Shown here one piece after another: positions 11,457 through 25,289 of a stretch of DNA of 64,000 nucleotides; positions within the stretch are counted from its first letter, which is position 1, and each line of letters starts with the position of its first letter. This DNA comes from Mycobacterium gordonae (GTDB taxonomy: Bacteria > Actinomycetota > Actinomycetes > Mycobacteriales > Mycobacteriaceae). The stretch spans positions 3,008,739 to 3,072,738 of the forward strand of contig NZ_CP070973.1 of assembly GCF_017086405.1 (NCBI RefSeq), written 5' to 3'. Both the position numbers and the translations under genes were made by a program. The notes beneath the pieces are model-generated. The model did not search any database and had not been told where the DNA came from. It was given only the letters and a program-made list of their open reading frames with translations.

Positions 11457-12266
11457 GTGAGTTTGGTCCTTCTGGAATACCCGCGGCCCGAGATCGCCCT
11501 GATCACGCTGAACCGTCCCGAGCGGATGAACTCGATGGCGTTCGACGTCATGGTGCCGCTCAAAGAGGCTCTCGATGAGGTCACCTACGACAACTCGGTG
11601 CGTGTGGTGGTGCTCACCGGCGCCGGCCGCGGCTTTTCCTCGGGGGCCGACCACAAATCCGCCGGGGCCGTTCCGCACGTCGAGGACCTCACCCGGCCGA
11701 CGTACGCGCTGCGGTCCATGGAGCTGCTCGACGAGATCATCCTGAAGTTGCGGCGGCTGCACCAACCGGTCATCGCCGCGGTCAACGGTGCGGCGATCGG
11801 CGGAGGACTGTGCCTGGCACTGGCTGCCGACATCCGGGTGGCCTCCACCAGCGCCTATTTCCGCGCGGCCGGCATCAACAACGGCCTCACCGCCAGCGAG
11901 CTCGGCTTGAGCTACCTGCTGCCCAGGGCCATCGGGTCTTCGCGGGCATTCGAGATCATGCTGACCGGCCGCGACGTCTCCGCCGAAGAGGCCGAGCGGA
12001 TCGGATTGGTGTCGTGCCAGGTGCCGGGCGCCCAACTATTGGACACCTGTTATGCGATTGCCGCGCGCATGGCGGCCTTCTCGCGGCCAGGTATCGAGTT
12101 GACCAAACGCACGCTATGGAGTGGACTGGACGCCGGCAGCCTCGAGGGACACATGCAGGCCGAAGGTCTCGGACAGCTTTTCGTCCGTCTGCTCACCTCC
12201 AACTTCGAAGAGGCGGTTGCCGCACGCGCAGAGCGGCGCCCCGCGGTATTCACCGACGAAAAATAG
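11457..12266 (+). CDS. echA12: Enoyl-CoA hydratase/isomerase family protein EchA12
   Basis: 269 residues from a GTG. Crotonase fold: the first oxyanion-hole segment is GRGFSSGADHKSAG (about residue 58-70) and the second is AAIGGGLCLALAADIRV (about 115-130), with the downstream glutamate-region ASELGLSYLLPRAIG near 150. Such enzymes hydrate or isomerise enoyl-CoA in fatty-acid breakdown, but crotonases are functionally diverse, so the substrate is not fixed. Matches Rv1472 by position. The ABC-F gene follows after 23 bases and may be co-transcribed. Confidence 0.92.
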   Translation: MSLVLLEYPRPEIALITLNRPERMNSMAFDVMVPLKEALDEVTYDNSVRVVVLTGAGRGFSSGADHKSAGAVPHVEDLTRPTYALRSMELLDEIILKLRRLHQPVIAAVNGAAIGGGLCLALAADIRVASTSAYFRAAGINNGLTASELGLSYLLPRAIGSSRAFEIMLTGRDVSAEEAERIGLVSCQVPGAQLLDTCYAIAARMAAFSRPGIELTKRTLWSGLDAGSLEGHMQAEGLGQLFVRLLTSNFEEAVAARAERRPAVFTDEK

Positions 12267-12289
12267 CGCCGAATGACCAAGGAGCGAAT

Positions 12290-13927
<1,638 letters not shown>

Positions 13928-13974
13928 GCGTTCGCTGCGCCGATTTCTGCCAAAGTGACCCCCGGCGTAAATAG

Positions 13975-14553
13975 CTACGTCCGTGGCGAAGCCGGGGAGC
14001 GCACCGAGTTCTCCACCAAATCCAGCACCGCGGCCAGGCGCTGCGGATCCTCACCGGAAGCCAGCCGGGCCACCAAGCCGTCCAGCACCAGATCGAGGTA
14101 GCAGTGCAACACGTCGGCGGGTACGTCGTCACGCACTCGCCCGGCCTGCTTCTGGCGGTGTAGCCGTTCCGTGGTCGCTGCCGCCAGTTCGGCCGAACGC
14201 TCCGCCCAGCCGCGACTGAACTCTGGGTCGTGGCGCAGCTTGCGGGCGATCTCCAGCCGCGTTGCCAGCCAGTCGAACTGCTCGGGTGCGGCGAGCATGT
14301 CGCGCATCACCTGGATAAGCCCGGAGCGCGACGCGACCTCCGCCATCCGCTGGGTGTCTTCGCGCGCGAGCGCGAAGAACAAGGCGTCCTTGTCCCGGTA
14401 GTGGTGGAAGATCGCGCCGCGCGACATCCCGATCGCCTTTTCCAGTCGGCGCACCGTGGCCTGGTCATAGCCGTACTCGGCGAAACAGCGACGTGCACCG
14501 TCGAGGATCTGACGGCGCCGAGCCTCCAGATGGTCCTCGCTGACCTTCGGCAC
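13975..14553 (-). CDS. acnR: TetR-family repressor AcnR
   Basis: 192 residues. N-terminal TetR helix-turn-helix (RRQILDGARRCFAEYGY onward, recognition region IGMSRGAIFHHYRDK near residue 40-55), then an all-helical ligand domain. It lies 20 bases downstream of aconitase on the same strand, the arrangement of acn-acnR in corynebacteria, where AcnR represses acn; citrate is a reported effector there. A site resembling the corynebacterial AcnR operator is present upstream of acn at 17457-17472, supporting the assignment. Matches Rv1474c. Confidence 0.9.
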   Translation of the reverse strand: MPKVSEDHLEARRRQILDGARRCFAEYGYDQATVRRLEKAIGMSRGAIFHHYRDKDALFFALAREDTQRMAEVASRSGLIQVMRDMLAAPEQFDWLATRLEIARKLRHDPEFSRGWAERSAELAAATTERLHRQKQAGRVRDDVPADVLHCYLDLVLDGLVARLASGEDPQRLAAVLDLVENSVRSPASPRT

Positions 14554-14573
14554 TGGCGGGCGCGGTGCTCGGT

Positions 14574-17543
<2,970 letters not shown>

Positions 17544-17560
17544 TCATTGAAACTGAAACC

Positions 17561-17605
17561 ATGCACACCGCTGTCGGCGCGTCGTGTGCCTGGTCGCAGT
17601 GTCGC
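17561..17605. repeat. Dispersed intergenic element, copy A
   Basis: These 45 bases align without gaps to 42851-42895 with about 34 identities, including the shared core GTCGTGTGCC and CAGTGTCG. Both copies lie in short intergenic regions upstream of a gene on the plus strand (here the Rv1476-like gene, there meaB). The function is unknown; a shared promoter or RNA-processing element is possible. Confidence 0.45.
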
Positions 17606-17676
17606 GGTGCGGGGCGCGCGACCACCCGAAGCAGAGCCGGTACGGTGCTCCTAGCACCGTGGGAGGAGCGAGGACT

Positions 17677-18246
17677 TTGACCTATTTGCCGCAGACCGAT
17701 TTGCCGCAGACGATCCCGTTCCTGCCCGAATACATCCCGCAGGACGTCGACATCAATTCGATCAAGGCTCAGGTGGCCGTTGACGGCGTCGCCGCGACGC
17801 CGAACGTCGAACCCGGCCTGCAGGAAGTGGTCAGCCAGGCCCGCGGGGACGGTATCAATCTCAAGATCGTGCTGCTCGATCACAACCCGCCCAACGACAC
17901 ACCGTTGCGGGATATCGCGACCGTCGTCGGCGCCGATTACCCCGACTCCACGGTGTTGGTCCTAAGTCCGAGCTACGTCGGCAGTTACAGCAGTCACTAT
18001 CCGCGCGTCACCCTGGAAGCCGGCGAGGACCATTCGAAAACCGGCAACCCCGTGCAGTCCGCGCAGAATTTTCTCAACGAGCTCAATACGCCCGAGTTCC
18101 CCTGGACGGCGCTGACGATTGTTTTGCTGATCGGTGTGTTCGCGGCGGCCGTCGGTACCCGGTTGATGCAGCTGGGCAACCGCCAGCCAGCAACGTCGGC
18201 TCCGGCAACTGAGGTTGCTTCGAGCGACGATGCCCAGGGCCTTTAA
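17677..18246 (+). CDS. Conserved membrane protein (Rv1476-like)
   Basis: 189 residues from TTG 17677, preceded by GGAGGAG; longer frames upstream have no site and no conserved sequence. The body (residues about 20-125) is a soluble domain with no recognised catalytic motif; one membrane segment lies near residues 145-165 (WTALTIVLLIGVFAAAVG), so the domain is probably anchored by its C-terminus with a short tail. Always placed upstream of ripA-ripB-moxR1 in mycobacteria, which suggests a link to cell-wall hydrolysis or its control, but no function is established here. Confidence 0.88.
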   Translation: MTYLPQTDLPQTIPFLPEYIPQDVDINSIKAQVAVDGVAATPNVEPGLQEVVSQARGDGINLKIVLLDHNPPNDTPLRDIATVVGADYPDSTVLVLSPSYVGSYSSHYPRVTLEAGEDHSKTGNPVQSAQNFLNELNTPEFPWTALTIVLLIGVFAAAVGTRLMQLGNRQPATSAPATEVASSDDAQGL

Positions 18247-18313
18247 CCTGCTCTTGACCTATTAGTCGGCGTTGATACAACGAGTCCGTCGCTAGTTGCG
18301 GCAAACCTTACAG

Positions 18314-18388
18314 GTCACTGTTCGGTCACAGTAAACGCACTTCCAGAGTGCAATTTGTGACTTGCGTTTCTTTAGCGGCAGCTGTGAC
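18314..18388. promoter_or_regulatory. GTCACA-type repeats upstream of ripA (MtrA-box-like)
   Basis: The ripA leader holds a direct repeat GTCACT (18314-18319) and GTCACA (18325-18330) with an 11-base period, and two reverse-orientation copies TGTGAC at 18356-18361 and 18383-18388. Paired GTCACA-like hexamers one helical turn apart are the pattern described for the response regulator MtrA, which controls ripA in mycobacteria. The repeats are seen directly; the regulator is inferred. Confidence 0.5.
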
Positions 18389-18480
18389 GTACGGTGCGAT
18401 TGATGCTTCTGATGCCTATCGCAAGTTTCCCGAAAACCCGCGTCGTACACCCGATTTAGCCCATAGGAGACCGCAGTCGC

Positions 18481-19905
18481 ATGAGACGGAAACGCCCGGG
18501 CTCTGCTTCGCGAACCGCCGCCAGGCTGGTACGGCCAGCCGTGCCGACGGTGCTGAGCGTCGCGCTGCTGTTCGGAACGCCCGAACCCGGAGTGGCCTGG
18601 GCTGACCCGTCGGCTGACTCGATGGCGGTGCTGATCGCCAACGTCGCCAAGGCCAGCCAGCGTCTGGAAGACCTGGCCAATACCGTCGAGATGGAGCAGG
18701 AGGGCGTCAACAAGGCGCTGGTGGCGGTCGAGGAGGCCCGGGAACAGGCTGAGGTCGCCGGGCGGGAACTCGAGGTTAGCCAGCAGTCTGTCAAGGATGC
18801 GACCGCGGCCATCGCGGCCGCACAGCAGCGGTTCAACACCTTCGCCGCGGCCACGTATATGAATGGGCCATCGGACGGCTTCCTTACTGCCCGCAGCCCC
18901 GAGGACATGATCGCTGCCGCGTCGGCGGCGCAGACCATGACCACGAGTTCGCAGGCGGTGATGGCCAGGTTGCAGCGGGCGCGTACCGAGCAGGTCAACA
19001 AGGAATCCGCCGCGCGCCAGGCCAAGCAGAAGGCCGACAAAGCCGCCGCCGACGCCAAATCCAGCCAGGATGCGGCGGTGACGGCGCTCAGTGACACCCG
19101 GCGCAAGTTCGACGAACAGCGCGAAGAGGTCAATCGTGTGGCCGCCGAGCGTGAGCAGGCCGAAGCCAAGCTCCAGGCCGCACAACTCGTCGCCTGGCAC
19201 GCGTCCGGCGGGCAGGGCACGCCGCCGTCAGGCATGTGGGACGCGGCCGGCGGACCCGGCGGTGGGCGCCGCTGGGACGGCTGGGACCCGACCCTGCCGC
19301 AGGTGCCCAGCGCCAACATCCCCGGTGACCCGGTCGCCGTAGTGAACCAGGTGCTGGGCTATTCAGCGACGTCAGCCCAGGTCACCGCCCAGATGGGACA
19401 CAACTTCCTGCAACAGTTGGGCCTCATCAAGCCGAACGATCCCGTCGCCAGCGGGCCGGCGGCCGCGACCACCACTGCCGGCCGCATCCCGCGGGTCTAC
19501 GGGCGGCAGGCCTCCGAGTACGTCATCCGTCGCGGAATGTCGCAGATCGGGGTGCCCTACTCCTGGGGCGGTGGCAACGCCGCGGGTCCCAGCAAGGGCA
19601 TCGACTCGGGTGCCGGCATCACCGGCTTCGACTGTTCGGGACTGGTGCTCTACTCGTTTGCCGGAGTGGGTATCAAGCTGCCGCACTACTCCGGTTCGCA
19701 GTACAACCTGGGCCGCAAGATCCCTACCGCCCAGATGCGCCGCGGCGACGTCATCTTCTACGGCCCCGGCGGTAGTCAGCACGTGACGATCTACCTCGGC
19801 AACGGCCAGATGCTCGAGGCGCCCGACATCGGTTTGAAGGTGCGTACGGCGCCCGTCCGTACCAGCGGTATGACGCCCTTCGTCATCCGCTACATCGAGT
19901 ATTAA
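18481..19905 (+). CDS. ripA: Peptidoglycan endopeptidase RipA
   Basis: 474 residues. A signal peptide covers about residues 1-40 (hydrophobic VPTVLSVALLFG, cleavage near AWADP). Residues about 45-245 form an alanine/glutamate-rich coiled coil that in RipA blocks the active site until removed. A proline/glycine-rich hinge follows, then the NlpC/P60 domain (about 335-474) with the catalytic cysteine in GFDCSGLVLYSF and histidine in GSQHVTIYLGNGQ. It cuts the D-Glu to mDAP bond of peptidoglycan during septum resolution. The GTCACA repeats upstream suggest MtrA control. Length and position match Rv1477. Confidence 0.95.
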   Translation: MRRKRPGSASRTAARLVRPAVPTVLSVALLFGTPEPGVAWADPSADSMAVLIANVAKASQRLEDLANTVEMEQEGVNKALVAVEEAREQAEVAGRELEVSQQSVKDATAAIAAAQQRFNTFAAATYMNGPSDGFLTARSPEDMIAAASAAQTMTTSSQAVMARLQRARTEQVNKESAARQAKQKADKAAADAKSSQDAAVTALSDTRRKFDEQREEVNRVAAEREQAEAKLQAAQLVAWHASGGQGTPPSGMWDAAGGPGGGRRWDGWDPTLPQVPSANIPGDPVAVVNQVLGYSATSAQVTAQMGHNFLQQLGLIKPNDPVASGPAAATTTAGRIPRVYGRQASEYVIRRGMSQIGVPYSWGGGNAAGPSKGIDSGAGITGFDCSGLVLYSFAGVGIKLPHYSGSQYNLGRKIPTAQMRRGDVIFYGPGGSQHVTIYLGNGQMLEAPDIGLKVRTAPVRTSGMTPFVIRYIEY

Positions 19906-19914
19906 CGAGGTTTC

Positions 19915-20637
19915 ATGCGTCACAAGCGATTTCGTTTCTCCTTGGTCTGGATCACCGCGTTGGTGACCGGGCTGTTGATCGCTGTGGGCGCTCCGGCCCC
20001 GGCTTCGGCCGAGCCGGGTGAGTGGGATCCCACCCTGCCGGCCGCGATCAGCGCCGGCGCTCCTGGCGATCCGCTGGCCGTGGCCAACGCCTCGTTGCAG
20101 GCCACCGCGCAGGCCACCCAGACCACGCTCAATCTCGGCCAGCAGTTCCTGTCTGGGCTGGGCATCAACCTAGGCGGCTCGGCCGCTCCGGCGGCCGCCA
20201 ACACCAGCGGCAGCCGGATCCCGCGGGCCAACGGGCGGCAGGCCATCGAGCACGTGATCCGGCGGGCCGGATCCCAGATGGGGGTTCCGTACTCCTGGGG
20301 CGGAGGCTCGCTGGATGGTCCGAGCAAGGGCGTCGACGACGGTGCCGGCACCACCGGTTTCGACTGCTCCGGCTTGATGCGGTACGCCTTCGCCGGCGTC
20401 GGCGTGCTGATTCCGCGGTTCTCCGGGGACCAGTACAACGCCGGGCGGCACATCCCGCAGAACGAGGCACGGCGCGGCGACCTCATCTTCTACGGCCCGA
20501 ACGGTGGCCAGCACGTCACCATGTATCTGGGGAACGGTCAGATGCTGGAGGCGTCCAGCCTGGCGGGCAAAGTCACCGTCAGCCCGGTGCGCAAGCCGGG
20601 CATGACCCCGTATCTGACTAGGATCATCGAGTACTGA
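19915..20637 (+). CDS. ripB: Peptidoglycan endopeptidase RipB
   Basis: 240 residues. Signal peptide about 1-30 (LVWITALVTGLLIAVGAPAPASA). The NlpC/P60 domain occupies the C-terminal 140 residues, nearly the same as in RipA, with catalytic Cys in GFDCSGLMRYAF and His in GGQHVTMYLGNGQ. It lacks the inhibitory coiled coil of RipA. The WDPTLP and GDPLAVAN segments after the signal peptide are shared with the RipA hinge. It starts 9 bases after the ripA stop, so the two are co-transcribed duplicates. Matches Rv1478. Confidence 0.95.
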   Translation: MRHKRFRFSLVWITALVTGLLIAVGAPAPASAEPGEWDPTLPAAISAGAPGDPLAVANASLQATAQATQTTLNLGQQFLSGLGINLGGSAAPAAANTSGSRIPRANGRQAIEHVIRRAGSQMGVPYSWGGGSLDGPSKGVDDGAGTTGFDCSGLMRYAFAGVGVLIPRFSGDQYNAGRHIPQNEARRGDLIFYGPNGGQHVTMYLGNGQMLEASSLAGKVTVSPVRKPGMTPYLTRIIEY

Positions 20638-20789
20638 GCCGGTTGGGCGAGCCTGAGAGTCGCCTAATAGCGAACCGGTGACGTCGACGGAATTCCAGAC
20701 GCCTGGAATAGTTGAACGCGGGCACGTTGCTGCCCCGCGACAGTGGTCGTGACAGCAGTCGTGTCCGAATGAGCTCTGGAGGGTTATTG

Positions 20790-21914
20790 ATGACAACGGC
20801 AGGTGGCGGTTACCCGGGCCAGGGTGCTCACTCGGGCCCACCCACCCAGGAGGCGCCGATAGCCGGCCCCGGCGGTGGGGCGGACGGACTGGCCGCCGAG
20901 GTGCACACCCTGGAGCGGGCGATCTTCGAGGTCAAGCGCATCATCGTGGGCCAGGACCAATTGGTGGAGCGGATGTTGGTCGGCCTGCTCGCCAAGGGCC
21001 ACGTGCTGCTGGAAGGTGTTCCCGGCGTCGCCAAGACGTTGGCGGTCGAGACCTTTGCGCGGGTGGTCGGCGGTACGTTCGCGCGTATCCAGTTCACGCC
21101 CGACCTGGTGCCTACCGACATCGTCGGTACCCGCATCTACCGGCAGGGCAAGGAAGAGTTCGACACCGAACTCGGCCCCGTGGTGGTCAACTTCCTGCTC
21201 GCCGACGAGATCAACCGTGCCCCGGCCAAGGTGCAGTCCGCGCTGCTCGAGGTGATGGCCGAACGGCAGGTCTCGATCGGTGGCAAGAGATTCCCGCTGC
21301 CCAACCCGTTCCTGGTGATGGCGACGCAGAACCCGATCGAACAGGAGGGCGTCTACCCGCTGCCGGAGGCGCAGCGCGACCGCTTCCTGTTCAAGATCAA
21401 CGTCGGCTACCCGTCGCCCGAGGAAGAGCGCGAGATCATCTACCGGATGGGCGTCACCCCGCCGCAGCCCAAGCAGATCCTCAACACCGGTGATCTGCTG
21501 CGCTTGCAGGGGGTCGCGGCCAACAGCTTCGTCCACCACGCACTGGTCGACTACGTGGTCCGCATCGTGACCGCCACCCGGCACCCCGAACAGCTGGGGA
21601 TGAACGACGTCAAGACCTGGATCGCATTCGGCGCCTCGCCGCGTGCGTCGCTGGGCATCATCGCCGCGGCGCGCGCGCTGGGCCTGGTGCGGGGGCGTGA
21701 TTACGTGATTCCGCAGGACATCATCGACGTCATCCCGGACGTGCTTCGGCACCGGTTGGTGCTGACATATGACGCGCTCGCCGACGAGATCACCGCAGAG
21801 ACCGTGATCAACCGGGTGTTGCAGACCGTCGCGCTGCCGCAGGTGAATGCCGTTCCGCAGCAAGGACATTCGGTGGCACCGGTGATGCAGGGCGCCGCGG
21901 CGGGCGGTCGGTGA
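20790..21914 (+). CDS. moxR1: MoxR-type AAA+ ATPase MoxR1
   Basis: 374 residues from ATG 20790 with a GGAGGG site; an in-frame ATG at 20769 or 20712 is possible but less like the family. A glycine/proline-rich start, then an AAA_3 module: Walker A GVPGVAKT (about residue 77), Walker B LADEINRAP (about 135), sensor region ATQNPIEQEG (about 180) and a C-terminal lid. MoxR ATPases act as chaperones with a DUF58 and a VWA partner, both encoded next. In mycobacteria this operon has been tied to RipA/cell-envelope function through protein interaction. Matches Rv1479. Confidence 0.94.
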   Translation: MTTAGGGYPGQGAHSGPPTQEAPIAGPGGGADGLAAEVHTLERAIFEVKRIIVGQDQLVERMLVGLLAKGHVLLEGVPGVAKTLAVETFARVVGGTFARIQFTPDLVPTDIVGTRIYRQGKEEFDTELGPVVVNFLLADEINRAPAKVQSALLEVMAERQVSIGGKRFPLPNPFLVMATQNPIEQEGVYPLPEAQRDRFLFKINVGYPSPEEEREIIYRMGVTPPQPKQILNTGDLLRLQGVAANSFVHHALVDYVVRIVTATRHPEQLGMNDVKTWIAFGASPRASLGIIAAARALGLVRGRDYVIPQDIIDVIPDVLRHRLVLTYDALADEITAETVINRVLQTVALPQVNAVPQQGHSVAPVMQGAAAGGR

Positions 21915-22858
21915 GAGATAAGAAGGCGGTTCACCACCCGCCCTCGATGATGCGCGGCACCATCGACGACCCGAAGTTGTCGGCGGCGCTGCGCACCCTC
22001 GAGCTGACCATCAACCGCAAGCTGGACGGCATCCTGCACGGTGACCACCTGGGTCTGATCCCGGGGCCGGGCAGCGAGCCGGGGGAGTCGCGGATCTACC
22101 AGCCGGGCGACGACGTGCGGCGGATGGACTGGGCGGTGACCGCGCGTACCACCCACCCGCATGTCCGGCAGATGATCGCCGACCGGGAGCTGGAAACCTG
22201 GCTGGTGGTGGACATGTCCGCCAGCCTGGACTTCGGCACCTCGGTGTGCGAGAAGCGGGACCTCGCGGTGGCCGCAGCGGCGGCGATCGCCTTCCTCAAC
22301 GTCGGCGGTGGCAACCGGCTTGGCGCGCTGATTTCCAACGGCGAGAACATGATTCGGGTTCCGGCGCGGTCGGGTCGGGAGCACGTGCACACGCTGTTGC
22401 GCGCCATTGCGACCACGCCCAAGGCGCCGGTCGGCGTCCGCGGCGACCTGTCCGCGGCGATCGACGCGTTGCGCAGACCGGAAAGACGTCGCGGAATGGC
22501 GGTGATCATCAGCGACTTCCTCGGCCCGATCAATTGGATGCGTCCGCTGCGCGCGATCGCGGCCCGCCATGAAGTGCTGGCCATCGAGGTACTCGACCCG
22601 CGCGACGTCGAACTGCCCGACATCGGTGACGTGGTGCTGCAGGACGCCGAATCCGGGGCGGTACGCGAATTCACGATCGACGCGCAACTGCAGACCGATT
22701 TCGCTCGGGCTGCGGCCAAACATCGCGAGGACGTGGCCCGCACGATCCGTGGTTGCGGTGCGCCGGTGATGACGCTGCGCACCGACCGCGACTGGATCGG
22801 TGACATCGTCCGTTTCATCTCCTCCCGCCGGCGCGGGGCAATGGCGGGACGCCGGTGA
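21911..22858 (+). CDS. DUF58 protein, MoxR partner (Rv1480-like)
   Basis: 315 residues from a GTG that overlaps the moxR1 stop (GTGA). The family signature is clear: REYQPGDD-like [20 protein letters not shown] near residues 62-80, followed by a VWA-like alpha/beta domain with [13 protein letters not shown] (about 100). Cytosolic; no membrane segment is seen. DUF58, MoxR and VWA genes form a standard co-factor operon for envelope-related chaperoning, though the client is not known. Confidence 0.9.
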   Translation: MRDKKAVHHPPSMMRGTIDDPKLSAALRTLELTINRKLDGILHGDHLGLIPGPGSEPGESRIYQPGDDVRRMDWAVTARTTHPHVRQMIADRELETWLVVDMSASLDFGTSVCEKRDLAVAAAAAIAFLNVGGGNRLGALISNGENMIRVPARSGREHVHTLLRAIATTPKAPVGVRGDLSAAIDALRRPERRRGMAVIISDFLGPINWMRPLRAIAARHEVLAIEVLDPRDVELPDIGDVVLQDAESGAVREFTIDAQLQTDFARAAAKHREDVARTIRGCGAPVMTLRTDRDWIGDIVRFISSRRRGAMAGRR

Positions 22859-22886
22859 CGGATATCTACAAAATGACGGGTCTGCT

Positions 22887-23894
22887 ATGACGTTGCCGTT
22901 GCTGGGGCCGATGTCGCTGTCCGGCTTCGAACACTCCTGGTTCTTCCTGTTTCTGTTCGTTGTCGCCGGTCTGATCGCGCTTTATGTGGTGCTGCAACTG
23001 GCGCGCCAGCGGCGCATGTTGCGCTTCGCCAACATGGAGTTGCTGGAAAGTGTTGCGCCGAAACGACCTTCGAAGTGGCGGCATATCCCGGCGATCCTGT
23101 TGGCGGCGTCGCTGGTGTTGTTCACCATCGCGATGGCCGGCCCGACCAACGATGTGCGTATCCCGCGTAACCGCGCCGTGGTGATGCTGGTGATCGACGT
23201 GTCGCAATCGATGCGCGCCACCGACGTCGAGCCCAACCGGATGGTGGCCGCGCAGGAGGCGGCCAAGCAGTTCGCCGACGAGCTCACTCCAGGAATCAAC
23301 CTCGGCCTGATTGCCTATGCGGGCACCGCCACCGTGCTGGTGTCACCGACGACCAACCGGGAAGCAACCAAGAACGCTCTGGACAAGCTGCAGTTCGCCG
23401 ACCGCACCGCCACCGGGGAAGGCATCTTCACCGCCCTGCAGGCGATTGCCACCGTCGGCGCGGTGATCGGCGGCGGCGACACGCCCCCGCCGGCGCGCAT
23501 CGTTTTGTTCTCCGACGGCAAAGAGACCATGCCGACCAACCCGGACAACCCCAAGGGCGCGTTCACCGCGGCCCGCACCGCCAAGGACCAGGGCGTACCG
23601 ATCTCCACGATTTCGTTCGGTACCCCGTACGGCTTTGTCGAGATCAACGACCAGCGCCAGCCGGTGCCCGTCGACGACGAGACCTTGAAGAAGGTCGCGC
23701 AACTGTCCGGCGGCAATGCTTACAACGCCGCCACGCTGGCGGAGTTGAAGGCCGTCTATGCCTCTCTGCAACAGCAGATCGGCTACGAGACCATCAAGGG
23801 TGACGCGAGCGTGGGCTGGCTGCGGCTCGGCGCTTTGGTGCTGGCCATCGCCGGTCTGGCCGCGTTGCTGATCAACCGGCGGTTGCCGACTTAG
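22887..23894 (+). CDS. VWA-domain membrane protein, BatA-like (Rv1481-like)
   Basis: 335 residues from ATG 22887. Membrane segments near residues 12-35 and 62-80 precede a VWA domain (about 95-290) with an intact MIDAS start DVSQS, and a further segment near 310-330 precedes the end. This is the Aerotolerance/BatA arrangement, with the metal-binding VWA domain between membrane segments. Third gene of the moxR1 operon. A 93-base gap then separates it from a gene not expected from the M. tuberculosis order. Confidence 0.9.
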   Translation: MTLPLLGPMSLSGFEHSWFFLFLFVVAGLIALYVVLQLARQRRMLRFANMELLESVAPKRPSKWRHIPAILLAASLVLFTIAMAGPTNDVRIPRNRAVVMLVIDVSQSMRATDVEPNRMVAAQEAAKQFADELTPGINLGLIAYAGTATVLVSPTTNREATKNALDKLQFADRTATGEGIFTALQAIATVGAVIGGGDTPPPARIVLFSDGKETMPTNPDNPKGAFTAARTAKDQGVPISTISFGTPYGFVEINDQRQPVPVDDETLKKVAQLSGGNAYNAATLAELKAVYASLQQQIGYETIKGDASVGWLRLGALVLAIAGLAALLINRRLPT

Positions 23895-23987
23895 CTCTAT
23901 TCGAAGCCCTATTCAAGGCCCGAGTTCATGGGCGATGATCGCATGTTATCCGCTCAATGACTTGAGATTGCCCCCGAAGGGTGCTCA

Positions 23988-25289
23988 ATGGCAGACGAAT
24001 TTGAAGTGATCTTCGTCGGTGCGGCGGCGACCGTGATCGGTGTCGTGCTGCTGCTAAAGGGTGTTCGCGCGATGGCGCGGGACAAACCCGGCCGTGGCTG
24101 GCCGAGTGCGCCGGGCCGGGTGACGAATTCTCAGATCACCCTAGGACAGAATTCCAGGCTCGTGGTCGAGTACCGCTACGAAGTGGACGGTGTCTCGTAC
24201 GAGGGCGACGTGCTGCACGCTCCCAAGTCCACACGTTCGCTCGCCGATAACGAGGCGCTTTGGGAGCAGTACCCGGTCGGCGAGCAGGTAACGGTCAATT
24301 ACGATCCGGCCAACCCGTCGACGGCCGTCCTGCTGTTGGGCACGCATTCCGCGCGGGTGCCGGTGATGCTGGCCTCGTCGTTGGTGATGCTGCTCTTCGG
24401 CCTGTCGACCGTGACGAGCGCAATCGCAAGCGAAGCGGGCGAGCCGTCGAATCCGGCGGCCTCGCAAGCCGTCACGACTATTTCCGGCCTGCACGCCCCG
24501 ACGGGAATTTCCATCAGCCGCCGCGGCATCGTTTACCTGTGCGACAACGGATCCACGGCCTCGTCGGCGCCGGAGCCGGGGCCGCAGTCACATCCGAGCG
24601 GACGCGTGCTCCGGGCGGGGGACTCCCGAGACTTGACCGGCGGGACGCTGAACTTGCCGGTCGGGCTGGCATTCGGTGCCGGAACGATCTACGTCACCGA
24701 TCACGACCCCGCTAGCGATTCCGGCCGGCTCTGGGTGTTCACGCTCGGGGAAACCGACGGCAGGTCGGACATCATCGTCAACGGCGTCAAGCCGCTGGCG
24801 CAGCTGCATTCGCCGGGCGGTGTGGCGGTGGACTCCACCGGGTCGGTGTACGTTGCCGAGTCCGTTTCCGGGAGGGTGCTGCGTTTCGGCCCTGGCGTCG
24901 CGAGCAGCACCGAGTTTTTCAAGTCCCCCGACGATGGCTCGGTAACCGATGTCGCGGTCGACAGCGCCGACAACGTGTATGTGTCCGACTCCAAAAGAAG
25001 TCGGGTGTGGAAGATCCCGACCCACGGCGACGGTACCCCCAAACAGGTGGCGGCCGAATTCCTGGCGCATCCGCAGGGGTTGGCGGTGGACGCCGCCGGC
25101 AACCTTTACGTCGCCGACTCCGGGAATAAACGGGTGCTCAAATTTGCGGCCGACCTCACCGAGGCTACTGAGGTGCCATTGGACCATCTCGATAATCCGT
25201 ATGGTGTCGCCGTCGATAGCCGGGGTCAGGTTTACGTGACCGACAACGGAACTGGGCGTGTCCTCATGTTCTCACCCGACCACAGTTAG
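23988..25289 (+). CDS. DUF3592 plus NHL beta-propeller membrane protein
   Basis: 433 residues. A membrane segment at about 7-27, then a DUF3592-type soluble domain (about 40-115, with [13 protein letters not shown] and [16 protein letters not shown]), a second segment at about 125-145, and then a beta-propeller of five to six NHL-like blades to the end (repeated patterns such as [20 protein letters not shown] and [16 protein letters not shown]). The propeller resembles the sensor domain of the mycobacterial kinase PknD, but no kinase is attached. It probably faces the periplasm as a binding domain. Its stop overlaps the convergent qcrB-like gene's stop (TTAG). Ligand and role are unknown. Confidence 0.8.
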   Translation: MADEFEVIFVGAAATVIGVVLLLKGVRAMARDKPGRGWPSAPGRVTNSQITLGQNSRLVVEYRYEVDGVSYEGDVLHAPKSTRSLADNEALWEQYPVGEQVTVNYDPANPSTAVLLLGTHSARVPVMLASSLVMLLFGLSTVTSAIASEAGEPSNPAASQAVTTISGLHAPTGISISRRGIVYLCDNGSTASSAPEPGPQSHPSGRVLRAGDSRDLTGGTLNLPVGLAFGAGTIYVTDHDPASDSGRLWVFTLGETDGRSDIIVNGVKPLAQLHSPGGVAVDSTGSVYVAESVSGRVLRFGPGVASSTEFFKSPDDGSVTDVAVDSADNVYVSDSKRSRVWKIPTHGDGTPKQVAAEFLAHPQGLAVDAAGNLYVADSGNKRVLKFAADLTEATEVPLDHLDNPYGVAVDSRGQVYVTDNGTGRVLMFSPDHS

